Shown: piece after piece, positions 1 to 7,728 of the stretch
Layout: each line of letters opens with the position of its first letter
How positions within the stretch are numbered: position 1 is the stretch's first letter
DNA from: JAVKFY01 sp040223615
GTDB lineage: Bacteria > Pseudomonadota > Alphaproteobacteria > GCA-2731375
DNA: 64,000 nucleotides
NCBI GenBank assembly: GCA_040223615.1
Contig: JAVKFY010000072.1
Span: forward strand, 1-64,000
Direction of reading: 5' to 3'
Position numbers and translations under genes: made by a program
Notes under the pieces: model-generated
Told to the model about the DNA's origin: nothing
Database searches by the model: none
Seen by the model: only the letters and a program-made list of their open reading frames with translations

Positions 1-1491
1 GTCGCCGTCGTCGCCGGTGATCTGGTCGTCGCCGCCGCCGGCGATCAGCAGGTCGTGCCCGCCGCCGCCACTGATGGTGTCGTTGCCGCCGCCGCCGGTC
101 AGCGTGTCGGCATCGCCGCCGCCGGCCAGGGTCTGCGGCGCATTGGAGAAGCCGAAGATGATGTAAGCGCCGCCGCCAGGATTGCTTGGGCTGCCCGGTG
201 CGCCGACCAGGATGTCATCGAAGCCGTCGCCGTTGACATCGCCCAGCGGTGCCATCGACGATCCGAACACGTCGCTCGGCACGCCGGCCTGGGTCTGGCC
301 GAGGGGACCGATGAACAGCACGGCCTCGTCGTCGGCCAGGTCGCGCAGGTCGATATCGCCGCCGAACCCACCGTTGCGGCCGAAGATCACGTAGACCTGA
401 TTGCCGTTGTCGTAGGCGAACAGGATGTCGTCTATGCCGTCGCCATTGAAGTCTCCGGCCGAGGCGATGTTGCCGAGAAAGGCGTCGTGGATGATGAAGC
501 CGGCGTTGCCGATGCTGGCGATCGGTACGTCTCCGCTGACGCTGGCGCCGCCATACATGATGAAGGCGCCGCCGTTGTCCGGCCCGCGTGGCGTATCGCC
601 GCGACCGGCGAAGACCGCAAAGTCCTCGGCGCCATCGCCGTTCACGTCGCCCAGGAAGGCGACCGAGTCGCCCAGATACTGGCCGGAGTCGGGCGTTGTC
701 AGGCGGTAGCCGTTCGTGCCGATCGGCACGATGTCGGTGCCGTTGCCGAAACGGGTCCCGGTGCCGAAGATCACCGGCGAGCCGTAATTGTGCCCGACCA
801 GGATGTCGTCTATGCCGTCGCCGTTGATGTCGCCGCCGCCGGCGAGGCCTTTGCCTTGCAGGCCGTTGAAGCTCGGCCCCGCCGTCAGGTCGATGTCGGC
901 GCCGAGCGCACCGTCGCCGTAGACCACGAAGGTGGCGCTGTTGTACTGCCCGGCGACGAGGAAGTCCGCGACGCCGTCATTGTCGAAGTCGCCCGCGCCG
1001 CTGACGGCGGTCGCGGAGTTGCCGGGCAGGCCGGTCATGGTCAGGCCGTTGCCGCCGAGGCTGCCGATATCGAGTGTCGTCGGCAGGTTGTTGCCACCGA
1101 AGATCAAGTAGGCTTCGCCATTGCCGATGCCGCCGCCGGTACCGCCGGTGCTGACCAGGATGTCGTCGATGCCGTCGTTATTGACGTCCCCGGGCAGCGC
1201 CACCGCGAAGCCAAGCCCATCGTTGGCAGATGCAGTCAGCGTGAGCCCGCCGGCACCCAGCGCGCTGAGGTCGGCGATATCGGTGAAGCCATTGGCGCTG
1301 CCGAACACGACATAGACGGCGCCCGCGTTGTCGCCGACGCTGCGCGCGCCGATGACGATGTCATTAAAGCCGTCGCCATTGACGTCGCTGCCGCCGGCGA
1401 CGGACCCGCCGGCACCATCGAGCTGCGCCCCGCCCAGGAAGCTGACGGCGGCGTTGGCGCCGAGGGACGACACGTTGTAGCTGTTGACCAC
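1..1491 (-). CDS. FG-GAP repeat / RTX-type secreted protein, 3' end outside window
   Basis: Read on the minus strand from a GTG at 1491 preceded by a purine-rich AAGGGG ribosome site, the frame stays open to base 1, giving 497 codons without a stop. Seven FG-GAP calcium loops of the form DxNxDGxxD are visible (for example SDVNGDGFND, GDVNNDGIDD, GDINGDGIDD, GDVNGDGFDD), spaced about 60 residues as in integrin-alpha-like beta-propellers. The last ~45 codons change to glycine-rich nonapeptides (GGGGNDTISGGGGHD), the RTX calcium-binding signature of type I secreted proteins. No N-terminal signal peptide is seen, consistent with type I secretion. The C-terminal secretion signal must lie beyond the window. 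Predicted role: extracellular or surface calcium-stabilised protein; ligand unknown. No TolC/HlyB/HlyD set lies beside it. Confidence 0.85.
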   Translation of the reverse strand, partial: MVNSYNVSSLGANAAVSFLGGAQLDGAGGSVAGGSDVNGDGFNDIVIGARSVGDNAGAVYVVFGSANGFTDIADLSALGAGGLTLTASANDGLGFAVALPGDVNNDGIDDILVSTGGTGGGIGNGEAYLIFGGNNLPTTLDIGSLGGNGLTMTGLPGNSATAVSGAGDFDNDGVADFLVAGQYNSATFVVYGDGALGADIDLTAGPSFNGLQGKGLAGGGDINGDGIDDILVGHNYGSPVIFGTGTRFGNGTDIVPIGTNGYRLTTPDSGQYLGDSVAFLGDVNGDGAEDFAVFAGRGDTPRGPDNGGAFIMYGGASVSGDVPIASIGNAGFIIHDAFLGNIASAGDFNGDGIDDILFAYDNGNQVYVIFGRNGGFGGDIDLRDLADDEAVLFIGPLGQTQAGVPSDVFGSSMAPLGDVNGDGFDDILVGAPGSPSNPGGGAYIIFGFSNAPQTLAGGGDADTLTGGGGNDTISGGGGHDLLIAGGGDDQITGDDGD

Positions 1492-1654
1492 GGCCTACCC
1501 CTTTCCCATGCACTCAGCGGCTCTGATGGCCCCTTGATACATCCGTTAACGAAGCATGATGTTAAGTTTATGACAAGAAGTGATTCGCGCCGAGCGCGCG
1601 CGCTTGCATCGTGAGGCGTTTCCCGGCAGTTCTGAGGCATCGGATCCCCGGGGG

Positions 1655-2731
1655 ATGGAAGCGATGACGACGGCAACTCTGGAGATCATCGGGTGGGTCG
1701 CGCCGCGCGTGTCGTCGGAGATGATTCCGGCCGAGGGCCCGCCCTTCGATGCCGAGGTCATCGCGCGGACCGCGCGTGTCCATGAAGCAGCCGGCTTCGA
1801 CCGGGTGCTGATCGGCTACTTCTCCGACGCGCCGGACGGGTTCATGGTCGGTGCCTGTGCCGCCGCGGCGACCCAGCGCTTACAGTTCCTCCTCGCCCAC
1901 CGGCCGGGCTTCGTGGCGCCCACGGTGGCCGCGCGCAAGCTGGCGACGCTGGACCAGCTCAGTGGCGGCCGGCTCGCGGTGCACATCATCTCCGGCGGCA
2001 GCGACGTCGACCAGGCCAAGGACGGCGACTTCGTCGACCACGCCGGCCGCTACCGTCGCTCCGAGGAATATGTCGGCCTGCTGCGCCGCGCCTGGACCGA
2101 GCCGGCGCCGATCGACCATGACGGCGAGTTCTACCGGATCGTGGGCAGCCATGCCGACATCCGCTGCCACCAGCAGCCGCACATCCCGATCTACGGCGGC
2201 GGCGGCTCGGACGCGGCGATCGAGTCGCTGGCGCCGCATCTCGACTGTTTCATGCTGTGGGGCGAGCCGCTGGCCGAGACCGCCGCCTTCATGGACCGGG
2301 TGCGCCAGGCCGCCGCGAAACACGGCCGCACGCCGACCTTCAGTCTGTCGACCCGGCCGATCCTGGCCGACACGGAGGAGAAGGCCTGGGCCCGCGCGCA
2401 CGGCATCCTCGACCGCATCCAGGCGCTGCGCGGCGGCCAGCCGGCGCCGCCGCCGGAGAATATCGGCTCGCAGCGTTTGTTGAATGCCGCCGCTGCGCGC
2501 GAGGTGCACGACACCTGCCTGTGGACCAGGCTTGCCGTCGCGACCGGCGCGCGCGGCAACTCCACCGCGCTGGTCGGCACGCCGGAGACGGTCGCCAAGG
2601 CGATGCTCGAATACTACAAGCTCGGGGCCACCAGTCTGCTGATCCGCGGCTACGATCCGCTGCCCGATGCGGTCCAGTACGGCGAGGAACTGATCCCCCG
2701 CGTGCGCGAACTGGTCGCCGAACTCAGCTGA
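1655..2731 (+). CDS. LLM-class flavin-dependent monooxygenase, SsuD-like
   Basis: 358 residues with the TIM-barrel layout of bacterial luciferase-like monooxygenases, close in pattern to alkanesulfonate monooxygenase SsuD. The beta-strand start TLEIIGWVAP, the LLAHRPG segment, the RLAVHIISGGS flavin-binding motif and the YGGGGSDAAIE motif are all present. Members use reduced FMN supplied by a partner reductase to oxidise small organic substrates, often organosulfur compounds; no ssu transporter or reductase is adjacent, so the substrate is unknown. The frame is open upstream to a GTG at 1580, but the family pattern begins after the ATG at 1655 (a second ATG is at 1664). Its last 8 bases overlap the convergent small RTX gene. 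Confidence 0.85.
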   Translation: MEAMTTATLEIIGWVAPRVSSEMIPAEGPPFDAEVIARTARVHEAAGFDRVLIGYFSDAPDGFMVGACAAAATQRLQFLLAHRPGFVAPTVAARKLATLDQLSGGRLAVHIISGGSDVDQAKDGDFVDHAGRYRRSEEYVGLLRRAWTEPAPIDHDGEFYRIVGSHADIRCHQQPHIPIYGGGGSDAAIESLAPHLDCFMLWGEPLAETAAFMDRVRQAAAKHGRTPTFSLSTRPILADTEEKAWARAHGILDRIQALRGGQPAPPPENIGSQRLLNAAAAREVHDTCLWTRLAVATGARGNSTALVGTPETVAKAMLEYYKLGATSLLIRGYDPLPDAVQYGEELIPRVRELVAELS

Positions 2732-3044
2732 AGAAGAAGTCGTCGGCCGAGAGCTGGGCCGCGGCGACGCCGGTCAGCGTGATCGAGGTCGTCGGCGTGT
2801 CCTCGAACACGATCCGCGCGCCGTTCGCCGTGTCGGTGATGCTGAGCGCGGCGAAGTTCGCCACGCCGACCATGCTGATCACGTCGGTGCCGTCGGCGAA
2901 GTCGGTGATCGTGTCGGCGCCCTGCAACACGGCGAACACGAAGGCGTCGATGCCGTCGCCGCCGGTCAGCGTGTCGCCGGCCGCCCCGCCCAGCAGGCGC
3001 GCGCCGCTGTCGCCCAGGCTTGCAAGATCGATCTGGATCGCCAT
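2724..3044 (-). CDS. Small free-standing RTX-type protein (106 aa)
   Basis: A 106-residue protein on the minus strand starting at ATG 3044. It has one RTX-like calcium repeat (DTLTGGDGIDAFVF) followed by DTITDFADGTDVI, the pattern found at the C-termini of serralysin-type and other RTX exoproteins, where it serves as the type I secretion module. Here that module is almost the whole protein: only about 20 residues precede it and there is no catalytic domain. It could be a secreted mini-RTX protein or a remnant of a larger one; the intact frame and start argue for a gene. It converges on the monooxygenase gene with an 8-base overlap. The 5' region (3045-3214) is relatively AT-rich and contains the imperfect inverted repeat GAGTGG/CCACTC at about 3064-3083. 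Confidence 0.7.
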   Translation of the reverse strand: MAIQIDLASLGDSGARLLGGAAGDTLTGGDGIDAFVFAVLQGADTITDFADGTDVISMVGVANFAALSITDTANGARIVFEDTPTTSITLTGVAAAQLSADDFFFS

Positions 3045-3214
3045 CGCAGCCGTTGCCTCGCAGCGAGTGGCACCGTGCCCACTCGGCGCCTCATTCTATT
3101 AGCTATACGATAGGTTCAACGCGATGACGCGGCAATGTCCGTCGCGCCTCGCGGCACTTGCCCTGGGCCGTGATTTGCCGTTGTTAGGGGCCGGGAAAGC
3201 CGGGGAGGGCGCCG

Positions 3215-3664
3215 ATGATCATGTATTCGCGCGAGTTGACCGTCGCCTGGGGCGAGTCCGATCCGTTCGGGCTGGTCTACTACCCGATGATGTTCACCTG
3301 GTTCAACGAGACCGAGCACGAGCTGCTGCGCGCGCTCGGCTTCCCGACCAATAAGCTGATCAAGGAAAGCCGCACCGCTTTCGTCATGGGTGACGTGCAT
3401 TTCCGCTTCATCGGCCCGGCCGCCTATGGCGACAAGGTGCGCACCACCATCCAGCTTGCCAAGATCGGCTCGTCGACGTTGCACTGGGACTGCAAGGCGG
3501 TGCAGGCGACCTCCGGCGACGTGATCACCGAGGGCCGTGCGATCCGTATCTACGCCCAGATCCTGGACGACGGTAACCTGAAGGCGATCCCGATCCCGGA
3601 CTACATCCGCGAGGCGCTGGCCGAGCCCGGCGGCCTGATCAGCCTGAAGGAACCGGAAGACTGA
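3215..3664 (+). CDS. Hotdog-fold acyl-CoA thioesterase, 4-hydroxybenzoyl-CoA thioesterase family
   Basis: 149 residues, the usual length for a 4HBT-type hotdog thioesterase. The N-terminal motif WGESDPFGLVYYPMMFTWF matches the family signature in which the Asp (residue 16 here) is the catalytic residue of the Pseudomonas 4-hydroxybenzoyl-CoA thioesterase. The enzyme should hydrolyse an aromatic or short acyl-CoA in the cytoplasm. It ends 25 bases before a class III CoA-transferase in the same direction, so the two probably form an operon acting on the same kind of CoA thioester. A second in-frame ATG lies two codons downstream and could be the true start. Confidence 0.88.
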   Translation: MIMYSRELTVAWGESDPFGLVYYPMMFTWFNETEHELLRALGFPTNKLIKESRTAFVMGDVHFRFIGPAAYGDKVRTTIQLAKIGSSTLHWDCKAVQATSGDVITEGRAIRIYAQILDDGNLKAIPIPDYIREALAEPGGLISLKEPED

Positions 3665-3689
3665 TGCCCGCGAGGCAGGAGGCACGAGC

Positions 3690-5102
3690 ATGACCAGCGC
3701 GTTCAACGAAGTGATGGAGATTCGCGGCGCCGGCCTGCCGGCCGACGGCGAGGTCGCGATCGCCGGCGCCGACCCGGTTTTCTCCACGCCGTTCAGGCTC
3801 GGCGAGACCTGCGCCGCGGTGCTGGCCGGCGTCGGCACCGCGGTCAACGACATCTGGGAGCTGAAGACCGGACGCCGCCAGCAGGTTGCCGTCGACGTGC
3901 GCCATGCCGCCGCGGCTCAGCGCAGCGCCACCTACATGCAGCGGCCCGGGCCGGACGGAAGCTTTCAGCCGGTCAGCAACGAGCGGCACGAGCGCATGCT
4001 GCAGGTGACGCAGCCGTGGCCGACCAAGGACGGGCGCTGGTTTCTGCCGCATTTCGGCCTGCCCAACCTGCAGGCCCGCGTGCTCAAGGTGCTGGGCTGC
4101 GAGCTCACGCCGGACTCCGTCGGGCCGGCAGTGGCGAAGTGGGACGCGCTCGACCTGGAGGCAGCCATCGACGAGGCCAGGGCCTGCGGCGCCATGGTGC
4201 GCTCGAACGCGGAATGGCTGGCGCACCCGCATGGCCAGGCGCTGGCGGCCAAGCCAATCGTCGAGATCTTCAAGCTCGGCGACAGCGACCCGGAGCCGAT
4301 GCCGGCCGGCGAGCGCCCGCTCGACGGTATCCGCGCGCTCGACCTGACCCGCATCCTGGCCGGCCCGATCGCCGCCCGCACGCTGGCCGAGCACGGCGCC
4401 GAGGTGCTGATGATCGCCGGCGAGGGCGTGCCGCAGATCGCCGAGTTCGTCACCGACACCAGCCACGGCAAGCGCAGCTGCTACCTCGACCTGAAATCCG
4501 CCGACGACGCCGCGCGGCTGCGCGAGCTGGCGAGAACCGCCGACGTGTTCTCCGAAGGGTATCGTCCCGGGATCATGAACAAGCTTGGTTTCGGACCGGC
4601 GCAGCTCGCCGAGCTGCGCCCCGGCATCGTCTATTGCTCGATCAGTTGCTTCGGCGCCGACGGCCCGTTCAGCCACCGAGCCGGCTGGGAACAGGTGGCG
4701 CAGACCGTCACCGGCATCTGCCACGACCAGGATACGCAACGGCCGCGCCTGGCCCCGGCGGCGGCCTGCGACTACACCACCGGCTATCTCGGCGCCTACG
4801 GCATCCTGCTGGCGCTGGCCCGGCGCGCCCGCGAAGGCGGCAGCTATCACGTCCGGGTCTCGCTGTGTCAGTCCGGCATGTTCATCTACCGCCAGGGTCA
4901 GGTCGCCTATCCGCGCCCGGAGATGGAGCTCTCGCGCGAGGAGCTCGACGCCATCCTTCTCACCAGCCAGACAGCGGACGGGCCGCTGCGCCACCTCGGC
5001 CCGGTGGTGCGGATGTCGCAAACGCCGCCGCGCTGGGTCCGGCCGACCCCGGTGCTGGGCGGCGACCAGCCGGCGTGGCCGGAGGCACTGGTCGCCGCCT
5101 GA
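3690..5102 (+). CDS. Class III (CaiB/BaiF) CoA-transferase, long two-part form
   Basis: 470 residues. The canonical family III start, LDGIRALDLTRILAGPIAAR, occurs only at about residue 211, followed by HGAEVLMI, the TSHGKRSCYLDLKS region, the FSEGYRPGIMNKLGFGP motif and the VYCSISCFGADGP motif. The ~200 residues before it also resemble CaiB C-terminal sequence (a KTGRRQQVAVDVRHAA segment), so the gene looks like a permuted or fused form of the ~400-residue family. At the position where formyl-CoA transferase and CaiB carry the catalytic Asp (P..YDxVxQA..G) this protein has Glu334 (AGWEQVAQTVTG). It would move CoA between carboxylic acids, or may have another function if the Glu does not substitute. 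Likely co-transcribed with the upstream thioesterase. Confidence 0.85.
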   Translation: MTSAFNEVMEIRGAGLPADGEVAIAGADPVFSTPFRLGETCAAVLAGVGTAVNDIWELKTGRRQQVAVDVRHAAAAQRSATYMQRPGPDGSFQPVSNERHERMLQVTQPWPTKDGRWFLPHFGLPNLQARVLKVLGCELTPDSVGPAVAKWDALDLEAAIDEARACGAMVRSNAEWLAHPHGQALAAKPIVEIFKLGDSDPEPMPAGERPLDGIRALDLTRILAGPIAARTLAEHGAEVLMIAGEGVPQIAEFVTDTSHGKRSCYLDLKSADDAARLRELARTADVFSEGYRPGIMNKLGFGPAQLAELRPGIVYCSISCFGADGPFSHRAGWEQVAQTVTGICHDQDTQRPRLAPAAACDYTTGYLGAYGILLALARRAREGGSYHVRVSLCQSGMFIYRQGQVAYPRPEMELSREELDAILLTSQTADGPLRHLGPVVRMSQTPPRWVRPTPVLGGDQPAWPEALVAA

Positions 5103-5124
5103 GCCTGGCGACTCCCCCGACGCG

Positions 5125-6042
5125 TCACGGCAACACCAGCGCCAACCAGAACGGCACGCTCACGGCGGCAAGCAAAGTCGTCGCGGTGATGATCGCCGCC
5201 ATCAACGGCGCATCGCCGCCGAGCTGCCGGGCGAAGGCATAGGCCGCAGGCCCGGTCGGCAAGGCGGCATGGAGCATCACGACGGCACGTTCGGTCCCGC
5301 CCACCCCCGCCACCTGGCAAAGACCGAGCGCGATGATCGGCAACATCACCTGGCGCGTCAGTACCGCGATCGCCAAGGGACGTCGCGAGGCGCCCGCGAT
5401 GTCGAAGCGAATGCCGGCGCCGACGGCCAGGAGCGCCAGCGGTAGCGTGGCTTCGGCCAGCAATTGCAGCGCGTCGAGCAGAGGCCCGGGCAGCGTGAGG
5501 GATGCGCCGCGCATCGCGTAGCCGGCGGCCAATGACAGCAGCAGTGGATTCAGCGCGATACTGCGCAGCGAGGTGCGCCAGGACGAACGTACGGGCACCG
5601 CGAAGTAGTGCAAGGCGAGGACCGAAATGATGTTGTCGACCGGGATCGCCAGGGCGACGACGAGTGCGAACAAGGCCACGCCCTGGTCGCCGAACACGGC
5701 GCCAGCCACGGCAAAGCCGGCATACACGTTGACGCGCGCGGCACCCTGCACCACCGAAGACATGGCGGCGCCGTCCGTTGTCACCAAGCGGCGTGCGATG
5801 ACGAGCGCCGTGGTCGTTACGACGAGCGCGGCGACCGTGGTGAGTGCCATCGGCAGCGCCTGCGTCTGGCCCAGGTCGGCCTCGAGCGCACTGGTGAAGA
5901 GCAGGGCTGGCAACAGCACCAGGTAAACCACCCGGTCCAGCAACGGCCAGAATGCCGTGCCAGGCAGGCCCAGGCGCTGCAGCGCATAGCCAAAGGCGAG
6001 AAGCAGCCCGATTGGGACCAATGCCAATACGGTCGCGATCAA
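5125..6042 (-). CDS. AEC family transporter (auxin efflux carrier / malonate permease type)
   Basis: 305 residues, hydrophobic throughout with about ten predicted membrane spans in two groups of five around a short polar middle (residues ~165-180). The pattern LNPLLLSLAAGYAM, the following LLAEATLPLALLAVGAG and the ARQVMLPIIALGL-like segment are typical of AEC transporters, which carry carboxylates or auxin-like acids across the inner membrane. It converges on the CoA-transferase gene (22-base gap) and lies 56 bases downstream of the MBL hydrolase in the same direction. The substrate cannot be told from sequence. Confidence 0.87.
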   Translation of the reverse strand: MIATVLALVPIGLLLAFGYALQRLGLPGTAFWPLLDRVVYLVLLPALLFTSALEADLGQTQALPMALTTVAALVVTTTALVIARRLVTTDGAAMSSVVQGAARVNVYAGFAVAGAVFGDQGVALFALVVALAIPVDNIISVLALHYFAVPVRSSWRTSLRSIALNPLLLSLAAGYAMRGASLTLPGPLLDALQLLAEATLPLALLAVGAGIRFDIAGASRRPLAIAVLTRQVMLPIIALGLCQVAGVGGTERAVVMLHAALPTGPAAYAFARQLGGDAPLMAAIITATTLLAAVSVPFWLALVLP

Positions 6043-6061
6043 GCCAAGCTCCTATCGCATC

Positions 6062-6081
6062 CGCCCCGTGACGGTGGGGCG
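6062..6081 (-). terminator. Short GC hairpin between MBL hydrolase and AEC gene
   Basis: CGCCCC (6062-6067) and GGGGCG (6076-6081) can pair with an 8-base loop just after the stop of the MBL gene. There is no run of T on the transcribed side, so this may be only a weak or Rho-assisted end, or a chance GC palindrome. Confidence 0.25.
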
Positions 6082-6098
6082 TGTCCATGCGCCGTCGG

Positions 6099-6983
6099 CT
6101 AGGCCGCCGGGATCGCCACGGCCGTCATGTCGCGGCCGATGGTGAGCGGGCCGTCGTAGATTGCCCGTACTTCGGCCTCCAGCGCCTTCAGTTCGGCCGC
6201 CGATTTCGGGCGCAGGTGGGTCAGCACCAGGTGCCCGACGCCGCATGCCGTCGCCACCCGCGCCGCCTGCACCGCGTCGGCGAGGGTGAAGGTGGCGACC
6301 TTGCGCATATGTTCGCTGTCGCCGATCTCGGCGGCGCCGGCGAAACAGCACTGCACCAGGATGTCGGCACCCTCCGCCATGCGCCGGAGGCCGCCGCAGT
6401 CCACCGTGTCGCCGCTGACGGTGATGATCTTGCCGGCCGCCTCGAACCGGTAGCTCAGGCACTTCCAGCGGTTCTTGAATGCCTTGGAGAAGTCCAGGCC
6501 GTGGCCGTGCACGGCGTAGGCGCAGGTGACGCGCCAGGTGCCGGTCTCGATCACGTCGCCGGGCTCGATGTCGATCGCGCGCACCGGCTTCCAGCCGCCG
6601 TAGATCGGCTCGCCGACCGAGCGCCACTCGATATCCTTGGCATAGACCTTGGTGATCAGCGTATCGACGATCTCGGCGGTGCCGGCGGGCCCGTAGATCA
6701 GCAGGTCGTCCTGCCGCCCGCGCAGCCAGCTGGTGATCATCACGTCGGCCAGATCGGAGATGTGGTCGAGGTGATGGTGGGTGATGAAGATCGGGTTGAC
6801 CCGCGCCGGGTCCTCGCCGGCCTCCACCATGCGGATGCCGACGCCGCGCCCGGTGTCGAACAGCAGCCGTTCGTTGCCGTGGCGGATCAAGGTCGCCGGT
6901 CCGAACCGGTCGGCGCTGACCCACGGGCCCCCGGTGCCAAGCACCATGACGTCGGGCAAGGCTATGTCGGTGGTTGTCGACAT
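6099..6983 (-). CDS. MBL-fold metallo-hydrolase, RNase Z / arylsulfatase-like group
   Basis: 294 residues from ATG 6983, which has a GGGGAGCG ribosome site. The zinc-binding signature THHHLDH is at residues 68-74, with later ligands in HGHGLDFSK, SGDTVDCGG and the final TIGRDM/LTHLRPKS region. LGTGGPWVSADRFGPATLI at the N-terminus matches RNase Z-like and related hydrolases that act on phosphodiesters or small ester substrates. The open frame extends 73 codons further upstream but that stretch is arginine-rich, antisense to the start of the DUF3592-like gene, and not family-like, so the internal ATG was chosen. Substrate unknown; it is divergent from the gene at 7081. Confidence 0.87.
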   Translation of the reverse strand: MSTTTDIALPDVMVLGTGGPWVSADRFGPATLIRHGNERLLFDTGRGVGIRMVEAGEDPARVNPIFITHHHLDHISDLADVMITSWLRGRQDDLLIYGPAGTAEIVDTLITKVYAKDIEWRSVGEPIYGGWKPVRAIDIEPGDVIETGTWRVTCAYAVHGHGLDFSKAFKNRWKCLSYRFEAAGKIITVSGDTVDCGGLRRMAEGADILVQCCFAGAAEIGDSEHMRKVATFTLADAVQAARVATACGVGHLVLTHLRPKSAAELKALEAEVRAIYDGPLTIGRDMTAVAIPAA

Positions 6984-7080
6984 GGTGGCGGTCGCTCCCC
7001 TCTGGGCTCCCGGTAAGCCTAGCCGATCGGCGGCTGCCATGCGCCCGGCCGGTGCTACGATGCTGGCGGGAGTGTTGCGA

Positions 7081-7656
7081 ATGAACGAGTCGCGGGAGGA
7101 CAGTCGGGCCAGGCTGGCCGCACGTCTGGCCGAGATGAAGCAAACCCGTGGCAGCCGGCGCCGGCGCGGCGAGCTGATCCTGCGCTGCGGCCTCATCGCC
7201 ATGCTGCTGCTGCCGGCCGGGTTTGGCTATTTTGCCTATCTGTTCACCGCTGATGCCTGGCTGGCAGTCTCCGACGCCAGGCCGGTCGCGGGCACGGTGC
7301 GCGAGGTGGAGCAGATATCCACCACCTACCGAGAGAACAACACCACCAAGACCAGCACCAGCTACATCGTCCACGTCACCTTCCGCGGCGATGGCGGACG
7401 CGAAATGGTGCGACCACTGCAGCACGGTGGCGCGACCGACGACGACACCCGCTTCGCCCGCGACATTCTCGACATCGGCGACTACCCGGTCGGCACCGAA
7501 GTCGCGCTGCTGTACCACCCCGAACGGGAACACCGCGTCTGGCTCGACGATTTCCGAGCACTGTGGATACTGCCCTTGATCATGGGCGGCGCCGCGCTTG
7601 TCGCGGGATTCCTGGTCGCCGGTGGCCTTGTTGTACTATGGCCACGGACCTGGTGA
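7081..7656 (+). CDS. DUF3592-like two-span membrane protein
   Basis: 191 residues from ATG 7081. A basic N-terminus (residues 1-30) precedes a membrane span at about 31-55; an extracytoplasmic beta-rich domain follows (ARPVAGTVREVEQ, TSYIVHVTF, VGTEVALLYHPEREH), and a second span lies at about 160-187. This is the architecture of DUF3592 proteins, whose function is unknown. The start is 97 bases from the divergent MBL gene and the stop 72 bases before the TPR gene. An upstream extension of the frame runs through the MBL gene antisense and was discarded. Confidence 0.75.
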   Translation: MNESREDSRARLAARLAEMKQTRGSRRRRGELILRCGLIAMLLLPAGFGYFAYLFTADAWLAVSDARPVAGTVREVEQISTTYRENNTTKTSTSYIVHVTFRGDGGREMVRPLQHGGATDDDTRFARDILDIGDYPVGTEVALLYHPEREHRVWLDDFRALWILPLIMGGAALVAGFLVAGGLVVLWPRTW

Positions 7657-7728
7657 GGCGCCAATCTGTCACAACGGACGAGGCACATTGACCCTAGGAC
7701 CGGTGTCGTCCGCGGGGAGGGACGAGAG

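Noticed and set aside
1540..1570. CtrA-type site (TTAA-N7-TTAA) upstream of the FG-GAP gene
   Set aside because: The two TTAA half sites are 12 bases apart, not 7.
55..1614. Long + strand open frame opposite the FG-GAP gene
   Set aside because: Translation is a low-complexity VAVDVA-type product of GC-rich antisense; the minus strand gives clear FG-GAP and RTX motifs.
6984..7202. 73-codon N-terminal extension of the MBL hydrolase
   Set aside because: Arg-rich antisense sequence; family similarity and ribosome site fit ATG 6983.
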